The notes beneath the pieces are model-generated. The model did no database searches. It was not told the origin of the DNA and worked only from the letters and a program-made list of their open reading frames with translations. Position numbers and translations under genes: made by a program. From assembly GCF_023159225.1 (NCBI RefSeq), contig NC_063162.1, forward strand, positions 91,907,880 through 91,971,879: 64,000 bases of DNA. Direction: 5' to 3'. Source of the DNA: Perognathus longimembris pacificus. Lineage: Eukaryota; Chordata; Mammalia; Rodentia; Heteromyidae. Positions 37,341 to 49,842 of this stretch are shown one piece after another (position 1 is the first letter of the stretch; the number at the start of each line of letters is the position of its first letter).

Positions 37341-37975
37341 CTGCACAAAGTTCTATATTTTCCTCACATGTGTGGCTCATTTGGCATTCACTGAAACACA
37401 TGGTTCATCCTCTTATAAGCATTACTGCATATAAGAAATCACAGAGACCATATCCACACTGGAAAGTATCTTCAAATAATGTACTTTCAAAACAGTTGTA
37501 CTGTCTTCAGATTATCCATACAACTTCTTTCAGAATATGTAAATAACTTCAAAGCCTAAAAGAAGACCAAGGGAAAGTATCATTCCAGCATACTATGTAC
37601 TCTTCCCTGTGTTCTGTTCTTCTCATGAATTGCAAGTATTTCGGAGCTTGTAAGCTTTCCCAGATTCACACCAATTCCCCAGCCATACATAATCTAAAGG
37701 ATGAAAAAGATGGCAAAACAATTTCCCTACTCAAAATCCAATGCAAACAGACCCCTGATGAGCAACTTGGACAACAGTAACTCCAGGTTTCACCTCAGGG
37801 GTGGTTGTCAACACTTACTAGAGTCAGTTCAAGAGACAGTTTCAGCTGCTTTAGAGCAAAAAGTCATCCTAAAAAGATTATCAACAAACACAATCACTAA
37901 GTTTAGCCACTGTTTGTGAAATCCAAGTCAGATGAAAGCAGCTGGGCATACTCAACAGGAGACAGTAGTTTTGGG

Positions 37976-38050
37976 AAAGAAATGCAGAGAAAAAGGGAAA
38001 GAAGGAGAGACAAAGAAGGAAGGAAATGGAAGGAAAGGAAAGGAAATCAG
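37976..38050. repeat. GA-rich low complexity
   Basis: Imperfect (GAAA/GGAA)n purine run. Confidence 0.8.
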
Positions 38051-38159
38051 ATATGAGATTTTTAGAAGCCTGAGGGAAATCAGGAGTTCACATTCTCTTT
38101 AGTCCTGAATTTTCATCACTAGAGTCTGGAGCATCATTTCAATAGCTTGGGAGAATATT

Positions 38160-38310
38160 CTTTGTCTCTTTGTCTCTGTCTCTGTCTGTCTCTCCCTGTC
38201 TCTCTATCCCTTCTGTCTCTGTCTTGTCTCTCTCCCTCCTCCTCCCTTTCTATTTCCTTTCCTTCCCTCTGTCTTTGTGTGTTTGTATGTCTGTATGTCT
38301 GTATCTTTCT
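38160..38310. repeat. (CTGTCT)n-like tract
   Basis: CT-rich with TCTG and TGTATG units. Confidence 0.9.
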
Positions 38311-38388
38311 CCCTTAAAACCATCATTATTGTTTTAAAGGTAAAAGGCCATGCTCTCAACTCACTATCAAGGCTTCTAACACAGTAGG

Positions 38389-38391
<3 letters not shown>

Positions 38392-38467
<76 letters not shown>

Positions 38468-38560
38468 TTTCTCTCTCTCTCTTGCTCTCTCACTCTTTCT
38501 GTCTCTGTCTGTCTCTCTCCCTTTCTCTGTCTCTGTGTGTCTGCCTGTCTCTGTCTCTTA
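38392..38560. repeat. (CT)n-(GT)n-(CT)n compound microsatellite
   Basis: About 29 CT units, then GT, then CT-rich sequence with GTCT units. Confidence 0.95.
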
Positions 38561-39559
38561 AAATCATCATGTATTCTGTTTTGACAGGTGGTCTTTTAAC
38601 AGCTGTATTCTCAACTCACTACCAAGTCTTCATTTCTACCACAATTAGGTCTTCTCCTCTCCCTTACTTGCTTGAAGATTTCTTTTGTTTTCCTTTTGGA
38701 TTCCATAGAGATGGCAATTGCTTAAAGGTTTTCTCACCTCTTAAGAAAATTTCTTTCAGAGGAAGCAACCTAGGGTGCTACTAATTGGCTTTGCATATGT
38801 GGCATTAAAACAACTGTGACATTGTTTGCCAACTAGCTCCAACACAGATTACTCAAATCAAATTCTCTGGGGGAATATCACACAGGTTTCTATAAATAAT
38901 CCTTAACTCAAGTGAGTAATCACAGAAGCATCCTTTCAGATTCACCAAGCAACCTCATGATTCTTCTCATTTAGATATGCACTTCAATTTCTTGCAAACT
39001 CCAAGCGGGTGTTTCTAAATTCTTCCGTGAAAAGGTTAAAAAATATTCATTATTCACCGATTGGACTGATAAATTTAAGTTTTAAATGTTGCCAAGTAAA
39101 AGGGGAAAAATGGACTTCTGCTATGTCTTCAAAATCAGTTGCCTCTAGGAATTTCCTGTACCATGCTCAAATTAGCTTTAATCCAATAGTAGATTATTTT
39201 GACTGACCCTGTGCATATTTCTTAAAAGAAGAGTTAGGAGATGTTTTTCTAAAAGATCAGTCTGAGATACAAAGATTGAAAAAGAAGAAAATGTCTGTTT
39301 TGGGTACAGTACTCAGATAACTTGATTTGTAAAGGAACAGGTTTTTGGTACCATGTATGTATGTGCCTACACTGAAATCTTGGGCCAACAGTTCCTGCTG
39401 ACTTTACAATTCCTTTGGGTTATGTAATACATATCATTTTGCTGATCACAAACTATAAGGAACAGCATTTTGCTGTATTGACATGACCCAGCCAAGAACA
39501 ACAAGGAAAAGAAATAGCATTCAAAAAACTGGCAAAATGTTTATGAATTCTAATCCTCT

Positions 39560-40050
39560 GCACATGAATAAATACATCTGACAAAGTGCAGAGTCCCTCA
39601 AAAGGGCCTTCTTGACCTTTCTAATTTGAGTTCAATTGCATGTTCAGTGTTGAGAAGCCAGAATGGGTTCTGCCAATGTTTTAAGCTCAAACTTCACTAC
39701 ATTTTGTTGTTTGTAAAAGTGAAATCCCAGATAATAAGTTATAATTGCTCTATTAATCACTTGAAAGGGGGTTTGGAGGGAAGTTGGAATTTGAAATTGC
39801 AGTAATTGGCTTACGAAAGACTTCTTTTTAATTTTCTTACCTAGAGACTATCACATAAAACTGCTATGTAAACTCTGTGTAGGCACTTTGTAAAATAGTG
39901 AGGTGAATGCAATGTGCCTTCTATATTATTTTTTCTCAAGAAATGAAATTTAAAAATTGAGTGTAGTCATGATGATCTTTGACCTGCAAAAAGCACCATA
40001 AACCAGACCTTGAATTATAAATTATATTGTCAATGAAAGTGAGAAGAACT
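39560..40050. promoter_or_regulatory. candidate conserved non-coding element
   Basis: Another repeat-free block with TAATT-type cores ('gcagtaattggcttacg', 'attaatcacttgaaag') inside the 14.5-kb Hdac9 intron. Same reasoning as for the 17.5-kb block, lower support. Confidence 0.18.
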
Positions 40051-40654
40051 CTTTGTTTCTTAAGTTGTTTCAAGTATTACATTTTCATTTCCTTTTTCCA
40101 AATGAATTATAATGTACAACACGTTTGTATTTTTATTCCATTTTTCATTTTAGAAATCCTTCTGTCTCACAGTTTTTCCTCCTCTGTGTGAGGATGGATA
40201 TGAAACAGTGAAATTTATCTTTCAATGTTTAATATCCCTATTCTATTAGCTTAAAGCAATTATGAAAAATCTATATTCTTGTTTATATCCTTAAGAAATA
40301 GTACAGAAAATACAGAAATACACAGATTAGTTAAGTTTCCCTTTCTTTCGTTCATAATGAGCAATTTTAGGTTGCATTTATAAAATTGAAAGTGGTCAAC
40401 CAAAAGACAAGGTGGGGCTTATTTCACTAAAACCACTGGATCAGAGTTATATCCAGTAAATTAAAGTCAATTAAATAGTAAATGTTAACCAAAAATCACG
40501 TTATTATTTTCATTTCAGTTATTTACATTATTATTTACAGTTTATTTATTTTTTTATTCCTAAGCTTTATCTACACCAACATGTGCAGGATTAAGATTAG
40601 TCAATGACTTTTTTACTCCTTTCTGTAACTGACCATCCTTAAAGAAAGAAAGAG

Positions 40655-40890
40655 GTGTTTTTTTTGTTGTTGTTGTTTGTTTGTTTTTGTTGCCAGTCCT
40701 GGGGCGTGGACTCAGGGCCTGAGCACTGTCCCTGGCTTCTTTTTTGCTCAAGGCTCAACCACTTTTTGCTCAACCACTTGAACCACAGTGCCACTTCCGG
40801 CTTTTTTCTATATATATGGTGCTGAGGAATCGAACCCAGGGCTTCATGTATACGAAGTGAGCACTTTACCACTAGGCCATATTCCCAGCC
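40655..40890 (-). mobile_element. dimeric ID-like SINE
   Basis: Complement of the full dimer, tail (TTG)n at left, 'ccactaggccatattcccagcc' at right. An internal 18-base block ('ctcaaccactttttg') is duplicated near 40755-40775. Confidence 0.88.
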
Positions 40891-41332
40891 ACAAAAGAAT
40901 GAGATTATAAGAGAAATTATTCCATCCTTGACAGAATAGAGCTGGGCCAAGTACAGAATCCAAAAGAGATATTTTGATTCGAATGGATGTATTTAAAGAG
41001 AGCCATTGAAAGCTGTAATTTCCTTCCACATATGCAGAAAAGTAGTTTGCTTTTGTAGCCAGGTTAATATTTCCTTTTGAGCCGGTCAATCATTTATGGA
41101 GCCACAACCCATAACCCATTCTGATTTTGTGCACATCTGGTGTAAGCCTTTATAACTCAAATATTAAAGTCTACTTCTCTGAAATGTTTCCAAAGTATTT
41201 AGAATCAAATATTTTATTGGAGAATATACATGACCTTGCAAAACAATAGTTATCCAGTGGTCAATCTTACAGCCCAGCATTAACTGATAAAATAAACACA
41301 GTACTTATTTTTCACTCCTTTATTGATATACA

Positions 41333-41374
<42 letters not shown>
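41333..41374. repeat. (CA)n
   Basis: Perfect dinucleotide run of about 20 units. Confidence 0.97.
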
Positions 41375-41376
<2 letters not shown>

Positions 41377-41737
41377 TCCAACATCCTATTTGACATTACT
41401 GGCTTAAAAACATCACAGACTATTTGGAAAATATTTGACACCTTAAATTATGTGTGATCTGAAACAGCAGTCCACTGTTGATTCTAATCATTAAGTAATT
41501 ACACCCATTGTATAATTGTGTATTCTATAATTATACCAGAGAATTATGTATTGAGCAGTGCTTACAATTTTTCTAATATTTAAAAAATTAAAAGTATACT
41601 TCAATAAATCTGTCAAAAAGATCCTGTTAAAGCAGTTGGTTTGTAAGATAATGATGAGAATAAAAGTTATGTGAAAAAGTTTTTTCCCCACAACTCTACA
41701 GGCAAAGATATGAGTTACCATTAAAAATAGTATGTCC

Positions 41738-42012
41738 AAGGCCACATGCCAGCAACTCACACCTATGATCCTAGCTATTCAGAAAGCTGAGATCTAAGAA
41801 TCGAAGTTTGAGGCCAATCTGGGCAGAAAAGTTTGTAAAGCTCTTATCTCCAGTTAACCACCAGAAAACCAGAAGTCGAGCTGTATGTCAAATGCCAGAG
41901 TGCCAGCCCTGAGCAAAACAGCTCAGAGACATCACCTATGCCTCAGAGCTGGCATGATGGAGCACATTCACATACGCACACATACACACATTCACACACA
42001 AATACACAAATT
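41738..42012 (+). mobile_element. B1/ID-like composite SINE with CA-rich tail
   Basis: 'ctatgatcctagctattcag' to 'cagccctgagcaaaacagc', then an interrupted (CA)n-like tail to 42012. Confidence 0.82.
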
Positions 42013-42535
42013 ATAATATAAATGATAAAAAATTTTAAAAGACTTCTGTTTTATGTATACTTATTTCAGAAGAAACATCATGTTTGAAGACAACAAAAGA
42101 AATGCAAGATATATAAAATGGTGGTAACACTCTCACATATTTGCCATGTAAAGTAGCTAGACTGATATGTAAATTTTGAAATATTTTCTGTTTGAATTAA
42201 TCCATGGAAAACATTGTCTTGATCTGAACATAAACTTCACAGCAATTGCATCGGAAGTCTGTAGTGTGGTCAGAAAAATATGCTCCAATACAGTTATGTG
42301 ATAAGAGAAAGAAAGAAAAAGGACCTCTGGCTATTTAGATTCAAGGTCTAATTCATTCTGGCTACTCAAGTTTTGATGGGTATTTCAACCTTTTTGAGAT
42401 TCATCATCATTGCAAAATGGAAATATTACATACTTTGTAAGTATGGGGGGCTCTGTAGGATTGTTAAATCAATTTCAAAACAATTTAAGACTTATGAAAA
42501 TTAAGATTGTTTTCTTGTTAAATGATTCATTGCTT

Positions 42536-42742
42536 AGGATGGGAAGGTGGCTTAGTGGTAGAGTGCTTGCTTACCATGCATGACACTCCAAGTTCGATTC
42601 CTCATGCCACATACACAGAAAAGGCAATATATGGCTCTGGGGCTCAAGTAGTAGAGTTCTAGCCTTGAGCAAAAAAAAGCTCAGGGATGGAGCCCAGGCC
42701 CTGAGTTTAACCCCCAGGGCTCCCCCGTCCCCTCCCCCAAAA
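42536..42742 (+). mobile_element. diverged dimeric ID-like SINE
   Basis: 'gtggcttagtggtagagtgc', 'agttcgattcc', then the second unit; a C-rich end 'ctcccccgtcccctccccc' replaces a plain A tail. Confidence 0.8.
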
Positions 42743-43073
42743 TAATTCAGTGCTAATTTGATTGAGTCAGAAGATTAACATTCTATACCTCCACCAAAGA
42801 TTATTTCTCTCATTTTTGAGCTATGTAAATAATGTATAAATCACATGATTTAAATGAATATTATGTTGGTCATGAATATTATCTGGTAGAATATTTTAGC
42901 TTATAACAGGATAGTACGTGAATTACTCTTATTTAAGGCTCTCCTACATGCTTAATGGTAAGAAGAGGACTGAACTTTGTGGATTCTTAGACTATAGAAA
43001 AAATTTAAGGTCTGCATTCATACACCCCTGGTCCTTTACCCCTGCCCTGATCTTTTGTACTTTTAGATTTTAC

Positions 43074-43207
43074 CTCATTTCCTAGAAGGGCATTTACGCA
43101 GGCTTCTGATGCATCACAGATGGCTGTGAGGTCGTGTCCGCCTTCTAGAGCCAATGCCACACGCCCATTGGCTAATGTCATCAGTTGCTTCGTCAAGTGA
43201 CCAAAGC
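43074..43207 (-). CDS. Hdac9: Hdac9 exon, end of deacetylase catalytic domain
   Basis: The minus strand reads (C)[19 protein letters not shown], then [20 protein letters not shown] and LLGNE, which I recognise as HDAC9: [10 protein letters not shown] separates it from HDAC4, HDAC5 and HDAC7. The exon starts after an acceptor 'ttgtgttatggtag' (AG at 43209-43208) and ends 'aatgag|gtaaaa'. It is 134 nt: two bases completing a split Cys codon, then 44 codons. Class IIa deacetylases remove acetyl groups only weakly and act mainly as signal-responsive MEF2 corepressors shuttling between nucleus and cytoplasm. The His in GGHDLT stands where class I enzymes have the catalytic Tyr, and it is present here. 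From memory the mammalian protein reads LADGRVVLAL, so Asp to Asn and Val to Ala look like changes in this species. There is no stop or frameshift, so the exon looks functional. Confidence 0.95.
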
Positions 43208-43299
43208 CTACCATAACACAAAAAGAACATTTCAGAGTATTAAATCAAGAGAAATGGACCCACTAGAACCTAACACACACTAAGCATTTTTTCTGTGTT

Positions 43300-43440
43300 T
43301 GTTTTTTTTTCTCAGCACTTTATGGTGCTAACTCATCTAATAATCACAATTGTATGGAGGAAGTGCCTGTTATCATCTCTGTTTTACAGAGGAGAGAACT
43401 AAAGTCCCAAACCTCACAGTTAAGAAGCACCCTCAATGAA
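43300..43440 (+). mobile_element. MIR
   Basis: 'actcatctaataatcacaat' and 'atctctgttttacagagg' match the MIR core. It lies 95 bases 5' of the Hdac9 134-nt exon. Confidence 0.75.
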
Positions 43441-43984
43441 ACTTGTACCATTAATATAGCTTCTCACCAGTAGGCAGTAAGACAAAACACATTCTGTATG
43501 CATCTGGATGAAAAACTTGAATATTACTCTGCTAACAGTATCAAGGCAAACTGCTATTTGCTTAACACAGGTTAGCTCCAGATACTTTATTATTACATTA
43601 GATTTTTACAGATGTTCTTTTATTATGAAATATTTAATCAATGCAAAAGACATAAATAGCATCTCTTTACATATTATAAAGTATAACAGCATGAAGAACA
43701 CCTGCTCACTCATCTTCTTTCTTAAGGAAATAATATTAGTAATTCTGTTGAAACTCCCTATCTGCCTTTCTTGGATAATCCTGTCTGTGGAAAGAAATCT
43801 GCATCTTCAGTTTATGTTGTAACTCTATTGCTTTCCTTTGCTTGTTTTTAAACTTCATAGAACTGCTTTCCTGCTTTTTAAAAAACTTACTCTTCCTATG
43901 CATTTCAATAGCTCATCTGTGTCGATGCATATAGCTATACTACTTTACTATCTGGTAAACCAATTTATATCTCTAGGATTTATG

Positions 43985-45400
43985 TCTATAGAATTTATTT
44001 ACCCATCCTTCTATTGACAGATACCTACTTTTATTGTTGTAATTATTGTTATAAAAATTCTAGTTCTTTTGTTATTATAAACAATGTTGTCATGAATATT
44101 CTTAAAGAAGTTTTCTGGTGCACATATGCAAGGCTGGTCTGAAATTGTTGAGTTAAAATTTGTTAAATAATGCCAGATTATTTCCAAAAGGCTGTTACCC
44201 AACCTCTCCACTTAGAAGTAGTGTAAATAAGAATTCCAGTTTAGTCACATCCTGGCCAACATTTGGTGTGATTTGTAAAGTAGGCGGATGAATAATGGCA
44301 TTTTATTGAATGGTTTCCTTTAGTATAAGGAAGGAGCATTTTATTTGTAGTTTCAGTTGAGTTTCATTAAATGATTATAGAATTTGTTTGAGTTATCTCT
44401 TTTAGATGGATTTTTTTCACCTATGATTTGGAAATATTGTGAGTTACATTAACAGATATTTCTAATGTTAAGCCATCATTGAATTTGTGGGGTGAAATAA
44501 GCTTGTTAGTGATACATCATCTTTTTTAATGCACAGCTGGATTCATTTTATTAATGCTTTGTTTAGGATGTTTTTTGGCCTACATTCATGAGTGGGATTA
44601 ATCTGTAATTTTCCATTCTTAAGTTGACTATGTTGAATTTTGATGTAGCGTGGGGCTATATTTTTCATTAGCTGACCTAGAATGCTGGACAGACAAATAT
44701 GTAAAACCATTTATGTCTTGTATTCCCTTTGAGGATGATTTTTAAATCCTGATTTGATTTTTTTTAAGGATTATAGGACAACTCATAGTTTGTATAACTT
44801 GATAAATGGTATTGTTTTAGACTTTTTAACTTAAGTGTTTGGATTTACTAAAATAAAATTGTTTACTTCTTTTATCTTATTTGGAGTTTCAATCACATGC
44901 AAGTGGATTTTGTTTTTTGAAGGCTCGTCATTGTTTTATAAGACACCTTTTATATTTCTTATATCTAGTTCTGTCTTGAGTTATGTTTCTTTTTTTAAGA
45001 TTCATTGCCCATGCTTTCTTTCTTCACACACATCTAATGTGTTTAACACGTTATATTAATATTTTTATTTCAGGGATTTTGTAGTTTAAGTTGAGAAGTT
45101 CTTTTTCTTTTCTTTTCTTTCTACAGAAGCACATGCTATTGATAGGAAAAAGTTGAGAATTCCTATTTAGTTATATTTCATATCCTCCCAATCATTTTCA
45201 GAGTATCTTACTCCTTGCTCATATTTTTATTTATTGTTTTATTTTTATTTATTCTCATATATTTATTTATTATTCCCATTTCTTCCAGAACAACTGCCTA
45301 CTTAAAGTCTTGACAATTAATTTTCCCTCTTTTTGCTGATTTAATCTCATGATTCCATAACTTACTTGTTTCTCTGTTTTCTGAGATTATATAAATTGCG
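43985..45400 (-). mobile_element. ancient L1-like element (ORF2 region)
   Basis: Plus-strand phrases such as 'ttattataaacaatgttgtc', 'cacatcctggccaacatttg', 'tgcacagctggattca' and 'ttcatgagtgggattaatctg' are the reverse complement of an old L1 ORF2, arranged from C-terminus leftmost to reverse transcriptase rightmost. Heavily decayed; the exact subfamily (old L1M or HAL1) is not decided. Confidence 0.65.
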
Positions 45401-46009
45401 TTCATAATGAATGTTTATATGTGCAAACTAGGAGAAATGTTTTATTTCAAGCTTGGTGAAATGGTCTGTTTATGTCATCCTTTTAGTTCAAAATCATATG
45501 TTGAAATCCACTTTCTAAGTAGGAGGTATATATTTGTGCAATTAGGCAAAAATTCTTGTAAATGAGTCAATGCCTTTGTAAAAGTAACCACAGAAAGAGA
45601 ATTCTAGTCCTCCTTCTGCCACTGGAAGACAGAAAGAAAAGCCATCTTTCCTCAATCCAAGTATGGGACCCTCGCCAAAAGCTGACCATGCTAGGACCCC
45701 TGTTACCTCTCTACAAGAAATAGATTTCTGTTGCTTATAAGCTACTGTTCTGTAATGCTTTATTGAAGTAGTCTTTTCTGACATGGACACCTGGGCTGAG
45801 TATGATAACTATATCTGAAGCTTGATAGATTATAATTTGGTTTAAGAAATTAGTTTCTAAGGTACATTTTAAATTCTTAAGGTTTTCAAAACTGTTTGTG
45901 GGTTTATTTGATGGTTGTAGCACATACATTGTAAAAATGGAATTGAAGAACTGATTGCAAACTTTAGTGGAAACAAAAACTCAATTGGTTCTACTTCTCT
46001 TTTCCATTT

Positions 46010-46100
46010 TCCCTCCCTCTCTGTCTTTCTTCCTGCCTCTCTCTCTCTTTCTCCTTCCTTCCTTCCTTCCCTTCCTTCCTTCCTTCCTTTCTTCCTTTTC

Positions 46101-46144
<44 letters not shown>

Positions 46145-46172
46145 TTTCTTTCTTTCTTTCTTTCTTTCTTCC

Positions 46173-46242
<70 letters not shown>

Positions 46243-46243
46243 G

Positions 46244-46275
<32 letters not shown>

Positions 46276-46415
46276 TTCTTTCTTTCTTTCTTTCTTTCTT
46301 TCTGTCTTTCTTTCTTTCTTTCTTTCCTTCCTCCCTCCCTCCATCCCTCCCTACCTCTCTCCTTCCCTTCCTTCTTTCCTGCTTTCCTGTCTGTCTTTTT
46401 TCTCTTTCTCTTTTC
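46010..46415. repeat. 400-base polypyrimidine (CTTT)n/(CCTT)n
   Basis: Long C/T-only stretch on plus with rare G; the core (CTTT)n lies at about 46100-46325. Long Lys/Arg/Glu and Ser/Phe/Leu open frames here are artefacts of the repeat. Confidence 0.98.
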
Positions 46416-46692
46416 AAAATAACTTCTATTGGTAGTAATAGCTAAGTTTCTCACTTTACTTATTCTTTTCTTTTGAGTTGGGTTTTTGTTATTCTTGTCT
46501 TTATTCTGGTAAAGAACAAATTTCCTCCTCCTTACTTGATCCAAGTTTCAACTCTCTTTTCTGTAGGAAGATAATGTTAATGTTCAACCTGGGTCAAATG
46601 GAAATTTTGTAATTGATCTGATTACCACGGTGTCAACAGCTTCAGTGTTTACCCCAACTACACAGAGTGTGACGATCACTGACTGCCACTGG

Positions 46693-46820
46693 CCCAGGGC
46701 AAAAATGGGAGACCTTGCCTGAAAAATAACTAAAACAGAAAAGAACTAGGACCTTGGCTCAAATGTTACTGTACTGATCTAGCAAGTATGAGGGCTTGAG
46801 TTCAAACAATAACAAATAAA
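46693..46820 (+). mobile_element. ID-like part of a composite SINE
   Basis: 'ggcaaaaatgggagacc' then 'gagggcttgagttcaaac'; the 5' B1 arm is not visible. Confidence 0.5.
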
Positions 46821-47468
46821 CAGAAAGTTCCCCCAACTTTTTGCTTTTTTATATTATCCTAAGTTAGGAAAAGCATAATTTACTTTTCCCTTATCATATA
46901 AAATGTATAATAGTTCAAACATATGTATACATACATATTTATCAAGCTTTGAACACCTGAAAAAATAAACTTGAATACAGAAGTGAATGCTATGCAAGTG
47001 GGACAGTGCTATTTTCAAGTCTTAGATTTTTCTTAGTTCTCAGAGTCTTTGAAAAGGAAAGAAAGACGAGGCTGTAAAATGTTCAGTGAGAGCCAATACC
47101 TAAACTTAGCTGTTTTCATTTGAGAACAATGAATTGATACCATCTTACTTTTGGAGTAGTGACACAGCAAGAAGCAACAAGGCTGAGACTTGCAGTTCTG
47201 ATTTAGCACTTGAAATTAGCTATACACAGAATGAATTTTCCCCCATCATTTTCTAAAGAAATGTAATGGAGCTTTTTAATTACTATCTACTACTTACTAC
47301 AAAAATAGTCATGTTGTAAACATACCATATCTTAAAATACTTAAAAATATTCTAGAAAACATTTAAAAACCTGTACTGTTTTCTAGCGTCTCACTAGTTC
47401 TCATTTATTGCAGAGTTCATAGTGCCAAGAATAGTCTTTTCCACAGGCCATTTAAGAATGAGACCTAT

Positions 47469-47681
47469 GCGCTGGGGATATGGCCTAGTGGCAAGAGCGC
47501 TTGCCTCCTATACTTGAAGCCCTGGGTTCCGTTCCCTATCACCACATATACAGAAAATGGCCAGAAGTGGCGCTGTGACTCAAGTGGCAGAGTGCTAGCC
47601 TTGAGCAAAAAGAAGCCAGGGACAGTGCTCAGGCCCTGAGTCCAAGGCCCAGGACTGGCAAAAAAAAAAAAAAAAAAAAAA
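47469..47681 (+). mobile_element. dimeric ID-like SINE with target duplication
   Basis: Full-length with an A tail of about 24. Target repeat 'aagaatgagacctat' at 47454-47468 and 47682-47696. The B box carries a change ('ggttccgttccc'). Confidence 0.93.
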
Positions 47682-48023
47682 AAGAATGAGACCTATCACA
47701 CTAAGCTCCACCTTATAAAAGGAAAATAAAGAATTCAAAAGTTTTGACCCTTATGCTCAGAATGTTCTTTGTCTTATTCAAGATTAATAGCATGTAGTAA
47801 TTAGTGCTATTCAAAAATTACTAAGAATCATAAAGAGGCATTTCTGCTAGTCATATCATTAAACATTCTAGATAGCTTATACTGTGGCTGCACTTGGGCT
47901 ATGATTATAATTTTTAAAATATAATAATAAATCAACAGTTTATTCTATCTTTGATATTGATGCTTTCTAACTATTAAGAATACACTGATCTGAAGTCACT
48001 ACAGAGAAAAGCAAGTCACATTA

Positions 48024-48066
48024 AAAGAGAGAGAGAACGAGAGAGAGGGAGAGGGAGAGAGAAAGA
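48024..48066. repeat. (GA)n-rich
   Basis: Short GAGA/GGGA run. Confidence 0.9.
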
Positions 48067-48526
48067 ATCCCAAATGTGATTTAAGTACACCCTTTCCTCT
48101 GGGAATTAGAAAAAAGTCCCATAAAATACCAAGTTTAGATGGAATAGTAAAAAGTGGAAGGAAAGAGTGGAATGAAGCTTATCTTTGATCTCCATCCAAA
48201 TTCCTCTTTCTTTTACCTACAGGGTTTATTTCCATTCACATGTTACCCATGTGATCTCGGCAGTCAGAGTACTGCAGCTGAACTTTGAGTTATGCATGTA
48301 TAAAATACTCAAGCAAAGTAAAGAAATGAGCTTTCTACAAAGCTCACATATGCCCTCTCTTACAAACAAAATAAGCAATTCAAGAATAATTTGCTAGTTT
48401 ATTACCCTGAGTTCAGCCATGTGTATTACTGCTGTGTATTCTTAAAACATCATCAATGCTTGCCAATTATGGTGAACAATATCAAGGTATTATTTTTCAG
48501 GACATGGGAGGTACTTTTCAGTGAAT

Positions 48527-48576
<50 letters not shown>
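48527..48576. repeat. (GT)n
   Basis: Perfect run of about 24 units. Confidence 0.97.
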
Positions 48577-48577
<1 letters not shown>

Positions 48578-48611
48578 TTAGTGTTAATTTAGCAGTTTGG
48601 CTTTTTGTTTG

Positions 48612-48650
48612 TCTGAGTAGCTAGGATTACAGGCATGAGCTATAGAGCTA
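48612..48650 (-). mobile_element. B1-like fragment
   Basis: 'gagtagctaggattacaggc' only, close to the (GT)n at 48530. Confidence 0.6.
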
Positions 48651-49267
48651 TAGATACTTGACAATTTAGCAGGCTTTTTAGCCAGCACAACTTTGTGTTG
48701 CATATACTCTCATTTGCTTCTAGCTTCACAAAAGAAGAGAAAAGTTCATCATGTACAACAAACTTTTCCTAAACTTTAGAGCTGAAAACTTACTACAGAA
48801 ACTGTGGTCAAAGTGTTCTGTGTGTGGGTGCTGGTAGACTAAGTGATCATGTGAGAAAACACTTCTTTACACTGTGGGCTCTAGGGAGCATGCATACGCA
48901 GATAGAACTCAGTGCACAATGTTCACATTTACTTTTGATTTCAAAACTTTAAGGACTATATTGCTGAGAGAAGAACCTATTTACCCAGGAAAATACAGGT
49001 TTGTGACTGGCTTTGGCACAATGATGCCTGACACTCAGCTTTGAGAGTTGCTCCTCTTACCTTTATTATCACGGAATCATGCAGGAAGTACTTTTATCAA
49101 AAAGAGCTTTGGCACTTTATTTCTTTGGGGGGTAATCTTGCATACTAAAGTATTAGTAAAGTACTACCACTATTGAACAACCCACTTGTCTCTTGTTTTA
49201 CAGAGTCTTTTCAGCATGAAATCATAATCCTAAGAAGGATGATACATTGTAATAAATCATTTTTCTT

Positions 49268-49478
49268 TTTTTCTTTTTTTGTTTTTTGCCAGTCCTGGCC
49301 CTTGGACTCAGGGCCTGAGCACTGTCCCTGGCTTCTTTTTGCTCAAGGCTAGCACTCTGCCTCTTGAGCCACAGCGCCACTTCTGGCCATTTTCTATATA
49401 TGTGGTGCTGGGGAATCGAACCCAGGGCTTCATGTATATGAGGCAAGCACTCTTGCCACTAGGCCATATTCCCAGCCC
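49268..49478 (-). mobile_element. dimeric ID-like SINE with target duplication
   Basis: Complement of the full dimer. Target repeat 'ataaatcatttttctt' at 49252-49267 and 49479-49494. Confidence 0.92.
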
Positions 49479-49793
49479 ATAAATCATTTTTCTTGACATC
49501 CATCCACACATAACTTCTCTCGTAACTACCAAGAGTGAAACATCATGGCAGTAAAGGATGGCCCAGCTATAATTCTCTGTTTGAGTGTGTGGATTTACTA
49601 GAAATAATTTTCTTGTATGCCTTATAAAAAATATCAGTAAGTTATCAATTTCAATTTGATTTTCTGATACTTTACACTCTTCCCTTTTGCCTGACAAGTC
49701 ATATGGATTCAGTATTTTTAATAGTTCAGCAAAGTTTCCCTAGGACAGTTCAAAAATTAAACCTTAGATATGAAGTTAGCAAAGTAACAGATA

Positions 49794-49796
<3 letters not shown>

Positions 49797-49841
<45 letters not shown>

Positions 49842-49842
49842 G
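49797..49842. repeat. (GT)n
   Basis: At the tail of the composite SINE at 49843. Confidence 0.97.

Larger units (their letters stand above)
28526..43073 (-). other. Hdac9 intron of about 14.5 kb
   Basis: Lies between the 85-nt and 134-nt exons. The stretches 28530-29220, 29310-30390, 30710-31390, 31450-32090, 32730-33630, 33900-34620, 35800-37050, 37345-37970, 38560-40640, 40900-41320, 42020-42530 and 42750-43070 hold no gene or named repeat that I can see. Confidence 0.85.

Noticed and set aside
45869..46544. Long Lys/Arg/Glu-rich and Ser/Phe/Leu-rich open frames
   Set aside because: They are translations of the (CTTT)n tract; same for 48-278 and 795-1100.
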